Positions 1 through 9,410 are shown, counted from the first letter of the stretch. The stretch is DNA of 64,000 nt from Pseudomonas frederiksbergensis (GCF_000802155.2 NZ_JQGJ02000013.1:1-64000); one strand, 5' to 3'. Notes: a model not told the origin generated them from the sequence alone. Numbers and translations: made by a program.

Positions 1-78
1 TTTCTTCCTGAATCCATTGGTTCCTCCTGAGGATAGGTCAGGAGGTGTAAACCTTATTCAGGACGAGACATAGCACAA

Positions 79-110
79 AAAAAGGCCAACGCATAAGCGT
101 TGGCCTTTTT
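79..110 (-). terminator. gyrB intrinsic terminator
   Basis: A perfect 14-bp stem (79-92 with 97-110) with an ATAA loop. Read on the minus strand it runs into a T-tract, 22 bp past the gyrB stop. The A-run on the other side means it could also stop transcription arriving from the left. Confidence 0.85.
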
Positions 111-131
111 CGTTGGGGCAGGGCAGTCGGA

Positions 132-2549
132 TCAGAAATCCAGGTTGGACACCGCCAACGCATTGCTCTCGATGAAGTCACGACGGGGCTCGACCGCATC
201 ACCCATCAGGGTGTTGAAGATCTGGTCCGCGCCAATGGCGTCTTCGATGGTGACTTTCAGCATACGGCGCGAGCCCGGGTCCATGGTGGTTTCCCACAGC
301 TGATCCGGGTTCATCTCACCCAGCCCTTTGTATCGCTGGATGGTGTGGCGCTTGGTGCTTTCAGCCATCAGCCATTCAAGGGCTTCCTTGAACTCCGTCA
401 CGGACTTTTTGCGCTCACCGCGTTGAATGTACGCACCTTCATCCAGCAACGTGCTCAGCTGAGCACCGAGGGAGACCACGGTCTTGTAGTCGTTGCTGCT
501 GAAGAAGTCGCGGTTGAAGGTGACGTAGTTCGACAGCCCGTGGGAGATCAGCTCGACCTCTGGCAGCCAGACGTTGCGTTCACGGTCTTCGCGCAGGCTG
601 GCCTTGTAGACCAGGCCGGATTTTTCCACGGTGCGCAGGCGGACTTCGTACTGGGCCAGCCAATCCTGCATCGCAGCATGGTCGGACAGCTGCTCCAGGC
701 TGACGGCTGGCAAGTAGATGAAGTGCTCAGTCAGTTCCTGTGGGTACAGGCGCGACAGGCGCTTGAGGGTCTTCATCACCAGGCGGAAGTCGTTGACCAG
801 GCGCTCAAGGGCTTCGCCGGAAATGCCCGGCGCATCCTCGTTCAAGTGCAGGCTCGCATCTTCCAGCGCCGACTGCGTCATGTACTCTTCCATGGCATCG
901 TCGTCTTTGATGTATTGCTCTTGCTTGCCTTTCTTGACCTTGTACAGCGGCGGCTGGGCGATGTAGATGTAGCCGCGCTCGATCAGCTCCGGCAACTGGC
1001 GGAAGAAGAACGTCAGCAGCAGGGTACGGATGTGCGAACCGTCGACGTCAGCATCGGTCATGATGATGATGTTGTGATAACGCAGCTTGTCGATGTTGTA
1101 CTCTTCGCGGCCAATGCCACAGCCCAGCGCGGTGATCAGCGTGCCGACTTCCTGGGAAGAAATCATTTTGTCGAAGCGCGCTTTCTCAACGTTGAGGATC
1201 TTGCCCTTGAGCGGCAGGATCGCCTGGGTACGACGGTTGCGGCCCTGCTTGGCGGAACCGCCAGCAGAGTCACCTTCCACAAGGTACAGCTCGGACAGGG
1301 CAGGGTCTTTTTCCTGGCAGTCAGCCAGTTTGCCCGGCAAGCCGGCAATATCCAGCGCGCCTTTGCGGCGAGTCATCTCACGAGCCTTTCGCGCCGCTTC
1401 ACGGGCACGGGCGGCGTCGATCATCTTGCCGACGACCAGCTTGGCTTCGTTCGGGTTCTCCAACAGGAAATCGGAGAAATACTTGCCCATTTCCTGTTCC
1501 ACGGCGGTCTTCACTTCGGAAGACACCAGCTTGTCCTTGGTCTGGGAACTGAACTTCGGATCCGGGACCTTTACCGAAATGATCGCGGTCAAGCCTTCAC
1601 GGGCATCGTCACCGGTGGTGGCGACTTTATGCTTCTTCGCCAGGCCTTCCTGTTCGATGTAGTTGTTCAGGTTACGAGTCAGCGCGGAACGGAAACCCAC
1701 CAGGTGAGTACCGCCATCGCGCTGTGGAATGTTGTTTGTGAAGCACAACAGGTTCTCGTTGAAGCTGTCGTTCCACTGCAGGGCGATTTCCACGCCGATA
1801 CCGTCATCACGCTGAACGTTAAAGTGGAACACCTGGTTGACCGCAGTCTTGTTGGTGTTCAGGTACTCAACGAACGCACGCAGGCCACCTTCGTACTTGA
1901 ACAGCTCTTCCTTGCCGCTGCGCTCGTCCTTGAGGACGATGCCAACGCCGGAGTTCAGGAAGGACAGTTCACGAATCCGCTTGGCCAGGATGTCCCAGCT
2001 GAAGTGGATATTCTTGAAGGTTTCGCTCGAAGCCTTGAAATGGATCTGGGTGCCAGTGGTCTCGCTGTCGCCAACGATCGCCATCGGTGCCTGAGGCACG
2101 CCATGGACATAGGTCTGTTCCCAGATCTTGCCGCTGCGGCGAACGGTCAGTACCAGCTCTTCGGACAGCGCGTTTACCACCGATACACCTACGCCGTGCA
2201 GACCGCCGGAGACCTTGTAGGAGTTGTCGTCGAACTTACCGCCAGCGTGGAGGACGGTCATGATGACCTCGGCGGCGGAAACACCTTCCTCTTTATGCAC
2301 GTCTACCGGGATGCCACGACCGTTGTCGCGAACGGTGATGGATTCGTCCGGGTGAATGATGATGCTGATATCGTCGCAATAACCGGCGAGGGCTTCGTCG
2401 ATGGAGTTGTCGACCACCTCGAACACCATGTGATGCAGGCCGCTACCATCGTCGGTGTCACCAATGTACATACCGGGACGTTTGCGTACGGCATCCAGGC
2501 CTTTAAGCACTTTAATGCTCGTTGAGTCGTACGTATTTTCTTCGCTCAA
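132..2549 (-). CDS. gyrB: DNA gyrase subunit B
   Basis: GyrB is the ATPase subunit of the A2B2 type II topoisomerase that introduces negative supercoils. The 805-residue protein shows the GHKL ATPase fold (EVVDNSIDEA near 44-53, DNGRGIP at 75-81, GGLHGVGV at 115-122), the TOPRIM motif EGDSAGGSAKQGRNR in the middle, and the C-terminal QRYKGLGEMNPDQLW block that contacts GyrA. The frame is open upstream to 2705, but family proteins begin MSEENTYDST, so I start at the TTG at 2547-2549, preceded by GGAG; this gives the usual length and leaves 5 bp to recF. A GTG three codons upstream is an alternative start. Last gene of the dnaA-dnaN-recF-gyrB cluster. Confidence 0.97.
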   Translation of the reverse strand: MSEENTYDSTSIKVLKGLDAVRKRPGMYIGDTDDGSGLHHMVFEVVDNSIDEALAGYCDDISIIIHPDESITVRDNGRGIPVDVHKEEGVSAAEVIMTVLHAGGKFDDNSYKVSGGLHGVGVSVVNALSEELVLTVRRSGKIWEQTYVHGVPQAPMAIVGDSETTGTQIHFKASSETFKNIHFSWDILAKRIRELSFLNSGVGIVLKDERSGKEELFKYEGGLRAFVEYLNTNKTAVNQVFHFNVQRDDGIGVEIALQWNDSFNENLLCFTNNIPQRDGGTHLVGFRSALTRNLNNYIEQEGLAKKHKVATTGDDAREGLTAIISVKVPDPKFSSQTKDKLVSSEVKTAVEQEMGKYFSDFLLENPNEAKLVVGKMIDAARAREAARKAREMTRRKGALDIAGLPGKLADCQEKDPALSELYLVEGDSAGGSAKQGRNRRTQAILPLKGKILNVEKARFDKMISSQEVGTLITALGCGIGREEYNIDKLRYHNIIIMTDADVDGSHIRTLLLTFFFRQLPELIERGYIYIAQPPLYKVKKGKQEQYIKDDDAMEEYMTQSALEDASLHLNEDAPGISGEALERLVNDFRLVMKTLKRLSRLYPQELTEHFIYLPAVSLEQLSDHAAMQDWLAQYEVRLRTVEKSGLVYKASLREDRERNVWLPEVELISHGLSNYVTFNRDFFSSNDYKTVVSLGAQLSTLLDEGAYIQRGERKKSVTEFKEALEWLMAESTKRHTIQRYKGLGEMNPDQLWETTMDPGSRRMLKVTIEDAIGADQIFNTLMGDAVEPRRDFIESNALAVSNLDF

Positions 2550-2554
2550 TGCCT

Positions 2555-3658
2555 TCACTCCCGATGGTCGTGGGTCTGGGTGATACGGCCCTGTTCCACG
2601 TGGAACAGAGCGACTGGCGTTTCCGTCTGCCAGCCTTCCCTCAATAATTCGTGGTCTACACAGGTAATGAACACCTGGCAGCGTAAGTCTTCCAGCAAGC
2701 GGCATAACGCTCGGCGGTGGGCTTCGTCCAGCTCGGACGGCAAGTCATCCACCAGATAAATACACTGACCGCGACGGGCCTGGCTGACCAGATGCCCCTG
2801 GGCAATACGCAAGGCACACACCACTAGCTTTTGCTGCCCCCGGGACAAAATGTCCGCGGCATTGTGTGCGCCCAATCTGAGACGCAAGTCAGCGCGTTGT
2901 GGTCCAGCCTGGGTATGGCCCATCTGCTGGTCTCGCTGAAGCGACCCAGCCAGCACGGCACTCAATTCCCGGTCCTTGTCCCAGCCTCGGTAATAGCTGA
3001 GTGTCAGGCCCTCAAGCTCAACCAGTTCGCTCAAGGTCTGCTCGAAGACCGGTTTCAAGGCTTTGATGTAAGCGCGGCGGTATTCATCGATTTCAGCGCT
3101 GGCCTGGCACAGTTCCCTGTCCCAAACCGCTTGTGAAACGGCGTCAAGTGTACCATGTCGCAGCCAAGAGTTTCGCTGGCGCAGCGCCTTCTGCAGGCGT
3201 TGCCAAGTCGTCATGAAACGCGGTTCCACGTGGAACACGCCCCAGTCGAGGAATTGCCGGCGAATCTTCGGTGCGCCCTCCAACAGGCGGAAGCTGTCCG
3301 GGTTGATCAACTGCAACGGCAGGATCTCGGCCAACTGCGCAGCACTTCGGGCGTTCTGCCCATCGATGCGAATCTGGAACTCGCCTTGCCGGTCCCGCGA
3401 AATTCCCAGGGCGCTATGTCCGCCTTCCGCCAATTCCACCTGCCCGAACACTGTGCACGCCAATTGGTCGTACTGGATGACCGGTAAGAGGCGGGTGCTG
3501 CGAAACGAACGCGCAAGCCCAAGCAGGTGCACAGCTTCCAGGACGCTGGTTTTGCCACTGCCGTTGGCGCCGTAAAGGATATTGATGCGGGGGGAGGGGG
3601 AGAAGGTCACCGGGTGCAGATTGCGCACCGCGGTGACCGAGACGCGACTTAAGGACAT
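2555..3658 (-). CDS. recF: DNA replication/repair protein RecF
   Basis: RecF is an SMC/ABC-like ATPase that loads RecA at single-strand gaps with RecO and RecR. The 367-residue protein has the Walker A motif GANGSGKTS at 30-38, an ABC-type signature LSRGQQKL, and a Walker B/D-loop LVDDLPSELDE in the last third, all in family order. It lies between dnaN (14 bp gap) and gyrB (5 bp gap) and is probably co-transcribed with them. Two parS sites sit inside its reading frame and each encodes the tetrapeptide FHVE, so part of the coding sequence also serves chromosome segregation. Confidence 0.97.
   Translation of the reverse strand: MSLSRVSVTAVRNLHPVTFSPSPRINILYGANGSGKTSVLEAVHLLGLARSFRSTRLLPVIQYDQLACTVFGQVELAEGGHSALGISRDRQGEFQIRIDGQNARSAAQLAEILPLQLINPDSFRLLEGAPKIRRQFLDWGVFHVEPRFMTTWQRLQKALRQRNSWLRHGTLDAVSQAVWDRELCQASAEIDEYRRAYIKALKPVFEQTLSELVELEGLTLSYYRGWDKDRELSAVLAGSLQRDQQMGHTQAGPQRADLRLRLGAHNAADILSRGQQKLVVCALRIAQGHLVSQARRGQCIYLVDDLPSELDEAHRRALCRLLEDLRCQVFITCVDHELLREGWQTETPVALFHVEQGRITQTHDHRE
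2592..2607. promoter_or_regulatory. parS centromere site 1 (ParB binding)
   Basis: TGTTCCACGTGGAACA is a perfect 16-bp palindrome matching the Pseudomonas parS consensus (core GTTCCACGTGGAAC). It lies in the 3' end of recF, about 4 kb from oriC, where ParB should nucleate. parAB are at 13.9-15.6 kb. Confidence 0.93.
3222..3237. promoter_or_regulatory. parS centromere site 2 (ParB binding)
   Basis: GGTTCCACGTGGAACA contains the intact 14-bp parS core at 3223-3236. It lies within recF, 630 bp from site 1. Confidence 0.92.
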
Positions 3659-3672
3659 CTAGCTGGTTCTGG

Positions 3673-4776
3673 TTACAGACGCATCGGCATGACAACGTAA
3701 GCCGAATCGTCGTTGTCGGACTCTTGCACCAGGGCACTGCTGTTGGAGTCGGACAGGATCAGACGCACTTGCTCGGTGGTCATCACGCCCAGCACGTCGA
3801 GCAGATAGCTGACGTTGAAGCCGATTTCCAGGGAGCCACCGTTGTACTCGACGCCTACTTCTTCTTCGGCTTCTTCCTGCTCCGGGTTGTTCGCCTGAAT
3901 TTTCAGCTGACCGTTGGCCAGTTGCAGACGGATGCCGCGGTACTTTTCGTTGGACAGGATTGCGGTACGGCTGAAGGCTTCGCGCAACGCCTGGCGATCG
4001 CCCAGTACCAGCTTGTCGCCACCTTTTGGCAACACGCGCTCGTAGTCAGGGAACTTGCCGTCCACCAGTTTCGACGTGAAGGTGAATTCACCGGTGGTGG
4101 CGCGGATGTGGTGCTGGCCCAGCACGATGCTGACGTTGCCGTCCGGTTCGGTCAGCAGGCGGGCCAATTCCAGGATGCCTTTACGCGGCACGATCACTTG
4201 GTGGCGATCCGGCTGACCGATATCGGCCTGCATCGAGCACATGGCCAGGCGATGCCCGTCAGTGGCGACAGCGCGGATGACCCCGGCAGACACTTCCAGA
4301 AGCATGCCGTTGAGGTAATAGCGCACGTCCTGCTGGGCCATGGCGAAACTGGTGCGTTCGATCAGGCGACGCAGCTTGCTCTGCTCCAGGCTGCAGGTCA
4401 GGGAGCCTGGGCCTTCTTCCACAGTCGGGAAGTCGTTGGCTGGCAACGTGGACAGGGTGAAGCGGCTGCGTCCAGCCTTGACCACGAGCTTCTGCTCATC
4501 AACCTTGATGTCGATCAGCGCATCGTTAGGCAGGCTCTTGCAGATGTCCATCAGCTTGCGCGCCGGCACAGTGATGGAGCCCGGATCGGCCGGTTCTTCA
4601 AGCTGCACACGACCGACCAGCTCGACTTCCAGGTCGGTACCGGTCAGCGACAGTTGCTGGCCTTCGACAACCAGCAGCACGTTGGAAAGTACCGGCAAGG
4701 TCTGGCGGCGTTCGACGACGCCTGCGACCAGTTGCAGGGGTTTCAACAGGGCTTCGCGTTGAATGGTGAAATGCAT
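3673..4776 (-). CDS. dnaN: DNA polymerase III subunit beta (sliding clamp)
   Basis: DnaN forms the dimeric ring that tethers polymerase III to DNA and is the docking platform for MutS, polymerases II/IV/V and Hda. The 367-residue protein matches the family length and the three-repeat clamp fold. It starts MHFTIQREALLKPLQLV and ends in the conserved hydrophobic VMPMRL tail, whose family members form part of the clamp-binding pocket. It sits 39 bp downstream of dnaA and 14 bp upstream of recF, in the standard order. Confidence 0.98.
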   Translation of the reverse strand: MHFTIQREALLKPLQLVAGVVERRQTLPVLSNVLLVVEGQQLSLTGTDLEVELVGRVQLEEPADPGSITVPARKLMDICKSLPNDALIDIKVDEQKLVVKAGRSRFTLSTLPANDFPTVEEGPGSLTCSLEQSKLRRLIERTSFAMAQQDVRYYLNGMLLEVSAGVIRAVATDGHRLAMCSMQADIGQPDRHQVIVPRKGILELARLLTEPDGNVSIVLGQHHIRATTGEFTFTSKLVDGKFPDYERVLPKGGDKLVLGDRQALREAFSRTAILSNEKYRGIRLQLANGQLKIQANNPEQEEAEEEVGVEYNGGSLEIGFNVSYLLDVLGVMTTEQVRLILSDSNSSALVQESDNDDSAYVVMPMRL

Positions 4777-4815
4777 GGTCTAGTCCCTTGCCTTAATAAG
4801 CTGCGCTGGTGGTCA

Positions 4816-6345
4816 TCAAGTGGTCAGTGTACGCAGCAGGTTCTTGTAGTCCTCGCGGATGTCCGCGTCGGATTCCTTAAGTTCGTTGATCTTGCGGCAG
4901 GCGTGCAACACGGTGGTGTGGTCGCGTCCGCCAAACACATCGCCGATTTCCGGCAGGCTGTGGTTGGTCAGTTCCTTGGACAGGGCCATGGCCACCTGGC
5001 GCGGACGAGCAACCGAACGCGAACGGCGTTTGGACAGCAGGTCGGAGATCTTGATTTTGTAGTATTCGGCAACCGTTCGCTGGATGTTATCCACAGAAAC
5101 CAATTTGTCCTGGAGCGCCAACAGGTCCTTCAAGGATTCGCGAATCAACTCGATGGTGATATCGCGGCCCATGAAGTGCGAGTGCGCGATGACCCGCTTG
5201 AGGGCACCTTCGAGCTCACGGACGTTGGAGCGGATACGCTGGGCAATGAAAAACGCAGCGTCATGAGGCAGCTCGACCTTGGCCTGGTCGGCCTTCTTCA
5301 TCAGGATCGCAACCCGCGTTTCCAGTTCCGGTGGCTCGACGGCCACCGTCAAGCCCCAGCCGAATCGAGACTTGAGGCGTTCCTCCAGGCCTTCGATCTC
5401 TTTCGGGTAGCGGTCACTGGTGAGAATGACCTGCTGTCCACCTTCAAGCAATGCGTTGAAGGTGTGGAAAAACTCTTCCTGGGAACGTTCCTTGCGGGCG
5501 AAGAACTGAATGTCGTCGATCAGCAAGGCGTCCACCGAACGGTAGAAGCGTTTGAATTCGTTGATGGCGTTCAGTTGCAACGCCTTGACCATATCGGCTA
5601 CGAAACGCTCGGAATGCAGGTACACGACCTTGGCATTCGGATTCTTCTTTAATAGATGGTTGCCCACGGCATGCATCAAGTGGGTCTTACCCAAGCCGAC
5701 GCCGCCGTAAAGAAAGAGCGGGTTGTAGCCATGCTTGGGGTTGTCCGCCACCTGCCAGGCCGCCGCGCGAGCCAATTGGTTGGATTTACCTTCGACAAAA
5801 TTCTCAAAGGTAAAGGTCCGGTTCAGGTAGCTGGTGTGCTTGAGCGCGCCTTCGACCTGGACGGTGCGTTGTTCCGCGCGCACCGGTGCCTGTTGGGAGC
5901 TGGCGCCGGCCATCGGGTCGAAGCTGTCCCGGGAGGGCTCTTCACTGACTTCGGCAACCTTTTGTGCGCTGCGTTTGCTCGGGGCGGGCGAAGGCGTCGG
6001 GGCGGCGTGGTTGTTGACCGGTGCCGGGGCTGCCTGCTGCGCTTGGGAAGCGGCGGCAGCCGCCAGCGGCGCATTGGGCGCGGCGCGGGGTGCCGAGCTG
6101 CGCTTGCTGCCTATTAATAGGGACAACGCAGGCGCCATGCCATTGCCATGCTCGTCGAGCAGTTCCATGACCCGGCCCAGGTACTTTTCGTTGACCCAGT
6201 CGAGAACGAAACGGTTCGGTGCATAGACACGCAACTCGTCGCCTTCGGCTTCGACCTGTAGTGGACGGATCCAAGTGTTGAATTGTTGGGCAGGCAGCTC
6301 ATCGCGCAAAAGCTCCACGCACTGCTGCCAAAGTTCCACTGACAC
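4816..6345 (-). CDS. dnaA: Chromosomal replication initiator protein DnaA
   Basis: DnaA binds 9-mer boxes in oriC and melts the adjacent AT-rich DNA. The 509-residue protein has domain I (MSVELWQQCVELLRDEL), a long low-complexity Ala/Pro-rich linker (about 85-160), the AAA+ domain with Walker A GGVGLGKTHL and Walker B LLIDDIQFF, and the C-terminal helix-turn-helix with the box-reading signature near GGRDHTTVLHACRKI. It is divergent from rpmH, with the box-rich origin between them. An exact DnaA box lies inside the gene at 5087-5095. Autoregulation through the upstream boxes is expected from the family. Confidence 0.98.
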   Translation of the reverse strand: MSVELWQQCVELLRDELPAQQFNTWIRPLQVEAEGDELRVYAPNRFVLDWVNEKYLGRVMELLDEHGNGMAPALSLLIGSKRSSAPRAAPNAPLAAAAASQAQQAAPAPVNNHAAPTPSPAPSKRSAQKVAEVSEEPSRDSFDPMAGASSQQAPVRAEQRTVQVEGALKHTSYLNRTFTFENFVEGKSNQLARAAAWQVADNPKHGYNPLFLYGGVGLGKTHLMHAVGNHLLKKNPNAKVVYLHSERFVADMVKALQLNAINEFKRFYRSVDALLIDDIQFFARKERSQEEFFHTFNALLEGGQQVILTSDRYPKEIEGLEERLKSRFGWGLTVAVEPPELETRVAILMKKADQAKVELPHDAAFFIAQRIRSNVRELEGALKRVIAHSHFMGRDITIELIRESLKDLLALQDKLVSVDNIQRTVAEYYKIKISDLLSKRRSRSVARPRQVAMALSKELTNHSLPEIGDVFGGRDHTTVLHACRKINELKESDADIREDYKNLLRTLTT

Positions 6346-6823
6346 GGATATCCCCTAAGTTGAAAGCCGGTGAGGCAAAAACAAGCGGCCATTGTAGCGA
6401 GCAGGCGTGCACTTATCCACACGCAGCTTGCTCATCGGCCATGATTTATCAATGCGTTAACGCTGGGAAAGACGACCAACGGTCGGTGGATAAGCTCTGT
6501 GGATAACCCCACCTGAGGGCATTGCACAAGTGGGGGCGAAACTCGGTGGATAACCTCCCTGTGGATAACCAGGCATTCCACACACAGCTTATCCGACAGC
6601 GCAGCACAGCCTGGCCACTGCTTTCCCGCCTAGTTGTCATTCTCTGTACACAGCGGATTACAAGGCCTGAGCTTGGTTATCCACAGATAGGTGCCGCCCT
6701 TGCTTTTATAAGCTTTACAGAAAAGCTTTAAATAATTCCCTTCTTTATTTCTATATCTAGCCCGGTGTGATGAAACCGCCGAACACGGCTGGATATCTAT
6801 TTAAAGGAAACACTGGTTGGAAA
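6346..6823. other. oriC: Chromosomal replication origin oriC (dnaA-rpmH intergenic)
   Basis: This non-coding stretch holds four exact TTATCCACA boxes: 6413-6421 (+), 6498-6506 (-), 6560-6568 (-) and 6677-6685 (+). Near-matches are GGTGGATAA at 6485-6493 and 6545-6553 and TTATCCGAC at 6589-6597. A strongly AT-rich block at about 6705-6760 beside the rpmH-proximal box is the likely unwinding element. The dnaA promoter must also lie here, reading leftward. Position and content match known Pseudomonas origins. Confidence 0.93.
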
Positions 6824-6852
6824 TTGACCTAGAGGCTTGCTTTCTCTAGAAT
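6824..6852 (+). promoter_or_regulatory. rpmH operon sigma-70 promoter
   Basis: -35 TTGACC (6824-6829) and -10 TAGAAT (6847-6852) with a 17-bp spacer, 61 bp upstream of the rpmH ATG. Confidence 0.75.
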
Positions 6853-6912
6853 CCCCGGTCTCTTAAAACGGGGGCCATTCCGGCCCGTTGTGGACGAACC
6901 AGGTAACACGAC

Positions 6913-7047
6913 ATGAAACGTACTTTCCAACCAAGCACTATCAAACGCGCTCGTACCCACGGTTTCCGTGCTCGCATGGCTACCAAGAATGGTCGTGCCG
7001 TCCTGTCGCGTCGTCGCGCCAAAGGTCGTGCGCGTCTGGCAGTTTGA
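6913..7047 (+). CDS. rpmH: 50S ribosomal protein L34
   Basis: A 44-residue very basic protein, MKRTFQPSTIKRARTHGFRA followed by a run of Arg/Lys and ending KGRARLAV. It is a full-length L34, a component of the large ribosomal subunit. First gene of the rpmH-rnpA-yidD-yidC cluster, divergent from dnaA across oriC. The rnpA start follows 16 bp after the stop. Confidence 0.97.
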   Translation: MKRTFQPSTIKRARTHGFRARMATKNGRAVLSRRRAKGRARLAV

Positions 7048-7063
7048 TAATCCGGCACTGGAG

Positions 7064-7465
7064 GTGAGTCAGGACTTCAGTCGGGAAAAGCGTCTGCTTA
7101 CCCCCCGGCATTTCAAGGCAGTCTTTGACTCCCCTACCGGCAAGGTTCCGGGGAAAAATCTCCTGCTCCTTGCGCGCAGCAACGATCTCGATCACCCCCG
7201 GCTCGGGCTGGTTATCGGGAAAAAGAGCGTAAAACTCTCCGTTCAGCGCAATCGCCTCAAACGTCTGATGCGCGAATCGTTTCGCCTGAACCAGGATTCA
7301 CTGGTGGGGTGGGACATTGTTATCGTCGCGCGCAAAGGTTTGGGGGACGTAGAAAACCCCGAATTGATTCAGCATTTCGGCAAGCTCTGGAAGCGCCTGG
7401 CCCGTAACAAGCCAGCACCAGCAGTCAACACCGAAACTGTAGGGGTAGACAGTACCGATGCGTAA
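7064..7465 (+). CDS. rnpA: Ribonuclease P protein component
   Basis: RnpA is the basic protein cofactor of RNase P, which matures the 5' ends of tRNA. The 133-residue protein carries the RNR signature region (KLSVQRNRLKRLMRESFR) typical of the family. The frame is open upstream through rpmH, but homologues begin at SQDFSREKRLL, so the GTG at 7064 is used; GGAG lies directly in front of it, so the ribosome-binding arrangement is unusually tight. The 3' end overlaps yidD by 8 bp. Confidence 0.95.
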   Translation: MSQDFSREKRLLTPRHFKAVFDSPTGKVPGKNLLLLARSNDLDHPRLGLVIGKKSVKLSVQRNRLKRLMRESFRLNQDSLVGWDIVIVARKGLGDVENPELIQHFGKLWKRLARNKPAPAVNTETVGVDSTDA

Positions 7466-7703
7466 ACTGGCACTCGTTCCGATCCAGTTTTATCGCTACG
7501 CCATTAGTCCTTTGATGGCCAGTCACTGTCGTTTCTACCCCAGTTGTTCCTGCTACGCGTACGAAGCCATAGAAAATCATGGTCTCCTGCGCGGTGGCTG
7601 GCTGACCTTTCGTCGTTTAGGTCGCTGTCATCCGTGGAATCCCGGCGGTTATGACCCGGTTCCGCCTATCCCTACCTCCCGTTCTTCTTCGATGGCCGAG
7701 TAA
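7458..7703 (+). CDS. yidD: Membrane protein insertion efficiency factor YidD
   Basis: An 81-residue protein with an amphipathic N-terminus and the family signature CRFYPSCSCYAYEAI followed by GRCHPWNPGGYDPVP. YidD assists insertion of inner-membrane proteins alongside YidC. It overlaps the 3' end of rnpA by 8 bp and is followed 2 bp later by yidC, implying translational coupling. Confidence 0.96.
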   Translation: MRKLALVPIQFYRYAISPLMASHCRFYPSCSCYAYEAIENHGLLRGGWLTFRRLGRCHPWNPGGYDPVPPIPTSRSSSMAE

Positions 7704-7705
7704 TC

Positions 7706-9388
7706 ATGGATATCAAACGCACGATCCTGATCGTCGCCCTGGCAATCGTGTCCTACGTCATGGTCCTTAAGTGGAACCAGGACTATGGCCAGGCTGCCCT
7801 GCCGACTCAGAATGTTGCAGCCAGCAATACCGCACCGAGCCTGCCGGACACCGCAGCTGGCAATAATACCGCCAGCAATGACGACGTTCCGCGCGCGGCA
7901 AGCGATACCAGCGCCCCAGCTGAAGCCCCCGTGGCTGCAAGCAAGGATCTGATCCAAGTCAAGACAGATGTGCTCGACCTGGCGATCGATCCACAAGGTG
8001 GCGATGTCGCCCAGTTGAAGCTGCCGCTGTACCCACGTCGCCAGGACCATCCGGAAATCCCGTTCCAGTTGTTCGACAACGGCAACGAGCGCACTTATCT
8101 GGCCCAAAGTGGCTTGATTGGCGCAAACGGTCCGGACGCCAACCCGGCCGGTCGTCCGGTTTATTCCGCCGAGAAGAAGGTTTATCAACTGGCTGACGGT
8201 CAAGACCAATTGGTTGTCGACCTGAAATTCAGCAAGGACGGCGTCAATTACATCAAGCGTTTCACCCTGAAGCGCGGCCTGTATGACGTGACGGTGTCTT
8301 ACCTGATCGACAACCAGAGCAGCCAACCTTGGTCGGGCGCAATGTTCGCGCAGCTCAAGCGTGATGCCAGCGACGATCCTTCTTCCAGCACCGCCACCGG
8401 TACCGCGACTTACCTGGGCGCCGCCCTGTGGACAAGTTCCGAGCCGTACAAAAAGGTGTCCATGAAAGACATGGACAAGGCCCAGCTGAAAGAAACCGTG
8501 CAAGGTGGCTGGGTTGCCTGGTTGCAACATTACTTTGTAACCGCGTGGATCCCGCAAAAAGGCGAAAGCAACGTCGTCCAGACCCGCAAGGACAGCAAAG
8601 GCAACTACATCGTCGGTTACACCGGCCCCGCGTTGACGGCAGCGCCTGGTGCGAAAGTCGAAACCAGCGCCATTCTGTATGCCGGTCCAAAGAGCCAGGC
8701 TGTACTGAAAGAGTTGTCCCCAGGCCTGGAACTGACTGTCGACTACGGCTTCCTGTGGTTCATTGCCCAGCCTATCTTCTGGCTGCTGCAACATATCCAC
8801 AGCCTTGTCGGCAACTGGGGTTGGTCGATTATCTTCCTGACGATGCTGATCAAGGGGATCTTCTTCCCATTGTCGGCCGCCAGCTACAAGTCGATGGCGC
8901 GCATGCGCGCAGTGGCGCCGAAACTGGCTGCCTTGAAAGAACAGCATGGCGATGACCGGCAGAAAATGTCCCAGGCCATGATGGAGCTGTACAAGAAAGA
9001 GAAGATCAACCCGCTGGGTGGTTGCTTGCCGATTCTCGTACAGATGCCGGTTTTCCTCGCCCTCTACTGGGTTCTGCTGGAAAGCGTGGAAATGCGTCAG
9101 GCACCGTTCATGCTGTGGATTACCGACCTGTCGATCAAGGATCCGTTCTTCATCCTGCCGATCATCATGGGCGCAACCATGTTCATCCAGCAGCAGTTGA
9201 ACCCGACACCTCCGGACCCGATGCAGGCGAAGGTGATGAAAATGATGCCAATCATCTTCACCTTCTTCTTCCTGTGGTTCCCGGCCGGTCTTGTGCTGTA
9301 CTGGGTTGTGAACAACGTGTTGTCCATTACGCAGCAGTGGTACATCACGCGTAAGATCGAAGCGGCAACGAAAAAAGCCGAGGCGTAA
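7706..9388 (+). CDS. yidC: Membrane protein insertase YidC
   Basis: YidC inserts and folds inner-membrane proteins, with or without SecYEG. The 560-residue protein has an N-terminal membrane anchor (MDIKRTILIVALAIVSYVMV), a Ser/Ala-rich linker, the large periplasmic beta domain (about 85-340), and a C-terminal five-helix insertase core beginning near GFLWFIAQPIFWLLQ. The conserved core segment around MARMRAVAPKLAALKEQ is present. Length and layout are normal for gamma-proteobacteria. A terminator follows 22 bp after the stop. Confidence 0.97.
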   Translation: MDIKRTILIVALAIVSYVMVLKWNQDYGQAALPTQNVAASNTAPSLPDTAAGNNTASNDDVPRAASDTSAPAEAPVAASKDLIQVKTDVLDLAIDPQGGDVAQLKLPLYPRRQDHPEIPFQLFDNGNERTYLAQSGLIGANGPDANPAGRPVYSAEKKVYQLADGQDQLVVDLKFSKDGVNYIKRFTLKRGLYDVTVSYLIDNQSSQPWSGAMFAQLKRDASDDPSSSTATGTATYLGAALWTSSEPYKKVSMKDMDKAQLKETVQGGWVAWLQHYFVTAWIPQKGESNVVQTRKDSKGNYIVGYTGPALTAAPGAKVETSAILYAGPKSQAVLKELSPGLELTVDYGFLWFIAQPIFWLLQHIHSLVGNWGWSIIFLTMLIKGIFFPLSAASYKSMARMRAVAPKLAALKEQHGDDRQKMSQAMMELYKKEKINPLGGCLPILVQMPVFLALYWVLLESVEMRQAPFMLWITDLSIKDPFFILPIIMGATMFIQQQLNPTPPDPMQAKVMKMMPIIFTFFFLWFPAGLVLYWVVNNVLSITQQWYITRKIEAATKKAEA

Positions 9389-9410
9389 CTTGCTCTGTGG
9401 ATAACCACAC

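Noticed and set aside
23..45. CCTCCTGA / TCAGGAGG inverted repeat at the window start
   Set aside because: Short stem next to the gyrB terminator. Without the sequence to the left its role cannot be judged.
345..2525. Long open frame antisense to gyrB (726 codons)
   Set aside because: It lies wholly opposite a conserved gyrB, has no family-like sequence or ribosome-binding site, and long antisense frames are common in GC-rich genes.
2550..2705. Upstream extension of gyrB
   Set aside because: The extra 52 residues overlap recF, have no similarity to GyrB, and the TTG at 2549 gives the family start and length.
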